Shown here piece after piece: positions 4,809 to 5,727 of a stretch of 5,727 nt of DNA (within the stretch, counting starts at the first letter, position 1; each line of letters opens with the position of its first letter). The DNA comes from Sphingomonadaceae bacterium (lineage in GTDB: Bacteria; Pseudomonadota; Alphaproteobacteria; Sphingomonadales; Sphingomonadaceae), in NCBI GenBank assembly GCA_947446935.1, contig CANFIV010000118.1, positions 1 to 5,727 of the forward strand, given 5' to 3'. A program made the translations under genes and the position numbers. The notes under the pieces were generated by a model. It was not told the DNA's origin. It did not search any database and saw nothing but the letters and a program-made list of their open reading frames with translations.

Positions 4809-5727
4809 ATGGACAGCACCTCGCACGCGTCGCCGCCCCGGCATCTCTATCTGATCGATGGCTCGGCCTATATCTTCCGCGCCTACCATCGCCTGCCACC
4901 GCTGACCAATCCGGCGGGCGTGCCGGTGGGCGCGGTCTATGGCTATACCACGATGCTGTGGAAGCTGGCCGAGGACCTCCACAAGGCGGACGGACCCACC
5001 CATCTCGCGGTGATTCTCGACAAGGGCTCGATCACCTTTCGCAACGCGCTCTACGACCAGTACAAGGCGCATCGTCCGCCGCCGCCGGAAGACCTCGTCC
5101 CCCAATTCCCGCTGATTCGCGACGCAACACGAGCTTTCACCCTTGCCTGCATCGAGGAGGAGGGACTTGAAGCGGACGACCTGATCGCGTCCTACGCCCG
5201 TGCGGCGGCGCTGCAGGGCTGGAACGTGACGATCGTCTCCTCTGACAAGGACCTGATGCAACTGATCGGCCGCGCCACGGAGAGTGGCGGCTATATCGAC
5301 ATGCTGGATACGATGAAGAACCAGCGCATCGACCTGCCCGAGGTGATGGAGAAGTTCGGGGTCGAGCCCGAGCGCGTCGGCGATGTGCTCGCGCTTATGG
5401 GCGATGCGGTGGACAACGTACCCGGCATTCGCGGCATCGGGCCCAAGACCGCGACCAAGCTGATCCAGGAACACGGCACGCTTGAAGGCGCGCTGGCCGC
5501 CGCGCCTGCCATGAAGCCGGGCAAACTGCGTGACAGCCTGATCGAGCAGGCCGACATGGCGCGGCTTTCGCGCCAGCTTGTCCAGCTCAAGGAAGACTGC
5601 GCGCTGCCGGTGCCGCTTGAGGATTTCGAACTCACCGCAATCCCGCCCGAGCCACTTGCCGCGTTTCTCACCGAGCATGGCTTCACCAGTCTGCTGCGCA
5701 AGCTCGGGGCCGCGCCCGCCGCTGCCC
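4809..5727 (+). CDS. polA: DNA polymerase I, N-terminal part (runs off the window)
   Basis: The frame is open from the ATG at 4809 to the last base, giving about 306 residues of a protein usually near 900-950. What is visible is the 5'-3' exonuclease (flap endonuclease) domain, which removes RNA primers during replication and repair. Metal-binding acidic residues are D17 in YLIDGSAY, D71 in ILDKG, E121/D123/D124 in LEADDLIA, D146 and D148 in SSDKDL, and D199 and D202 in MGDAVDN. YKAHRPP (85-91) is a strong family motif. A helix-hairpin-helix follows in PGIRGIGPKTATKL (205-218). The start is preferred because the conserved strand HLYLIDG begins 11 residues in and no upstream in-frame ATG or GTG is present. 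The ribosome binding site is weak. A 6-bp inverted repeat, CTTTCG/CGAAAG (4773-4785), lies shortly before the start. The proofreading and polymerase domains are beyond the window. Confidence 0.96.
   Translation, partial: MDSTSHASPPRHLYLIDGSAYIFRAYHRLPPLTNPAGVPVGAVYGYTTMLWKLAEDLHKADGPTHLAVILDKGSITFRNALYDQYKAHRPPPPEDLVPQFPLIRDATRAFTLACIEEEGLEADDLIASYARAAALQGWNVTIVSSDKDLMQLIGRATESGGYIDMLDTMKNQRIDLPEVMEKFGVEPERVGDVLALMGDAVDNVPGIRGIGPKTATKLIQEHGTLEGALAAAPAMKPGKLRDSLIEQADMARLSRQLVQLKEDCALPVPLEDFELTAIPPEPLAAFLTEHGFTSLLRKLGAAPAAA

Noticed and set aside
4727..5170. Plus-strand open frame of 147 codons starting before polA
   Set aside because: It is out of frame with polA and overlaps its conserved core. 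The translation is low-complexity Arg/Gly/Ala without motifs.
4713..5678. Minus-strand open frame of 321 codons opposite polA
   Set aside because: It is antisense to unmistakable DNA polymerase I exonuclease motifs. The product has no family features.

Overview
The window is GC-rich chromosomal DNA, most likely from an alphaproteobacterium of the Sphingomonadales (Erythrobacter/Sphingomonas/Novosphingobium-like). This rests on the style of the proteins, especially the DNA polymerase I N-terminus and the acyl-CoA dehydrogenase/phosphotransferase pair, and on a GCCCCGTG...CACGGGGC palindrome of a kind I recall from intergenic DNA in this order. No database search was possible, so the assignment is an inference. 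I see no insertion sequence, CRISPR array, tRNA or rRNA.

Layout. Positions 1-342 are non-coding. They hold a palindrome (11-31), a strong plus-strand terminator (92-133) that probably ends a gene left of the window, and a hairpin (302-331) just downstream of the next operon. Positions 343-2987 (minus strand) are a two-gene operon. An aminoglycoside-phosphotransferase-fold kinase with a fused C-terminal DUF6285-like domain comes first. An acyl-CoA dehydrogenase follows, with its ATG overlapping the kinase stop (ATGA). Positions 2988-3203 are a divergent regulatory gap with a good sigma-70-like promoter for the operon and a palindrome in its spacer. Positions 3204-4181 (plus) encode an exported class A beta-lactamase-fold serine hydrolase. 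Positions 4182-4327 are a convergent terminator region. Positions 4328-4519 (minus) encode a 63-residue Ala/Asp-rich lipoprotein. Positions 4520-4808 are a second divergent gap. From 4809 to the window end is the 5' part of polA.

How the genes work together. The kinase and the dehydrogenase belong together. Their pairing resembles the bacterial LvaA/LvaC enzymes of levulinate catabolism and the human ACAD10/ACAD11 proteins, in which a 4-hydroxyacyl-CoA is phosphorylated and the phosphate is then removed on an acyl-CoA dehydrogenase scaffold. The fused C-terminal domain may correspond to the separate small partner LvaB. The beta-lactamase-like protein, the lipoprotein and polA look like independent transcription units.

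The two points most worth a second look are the apparent kinase-plus-partner fusion coupled to the dehydrogenase, and the complete absence of a glutamate in the omega-loop region of the class A beta-lactamase-like protein, where family members carry the deacylating Glu166.
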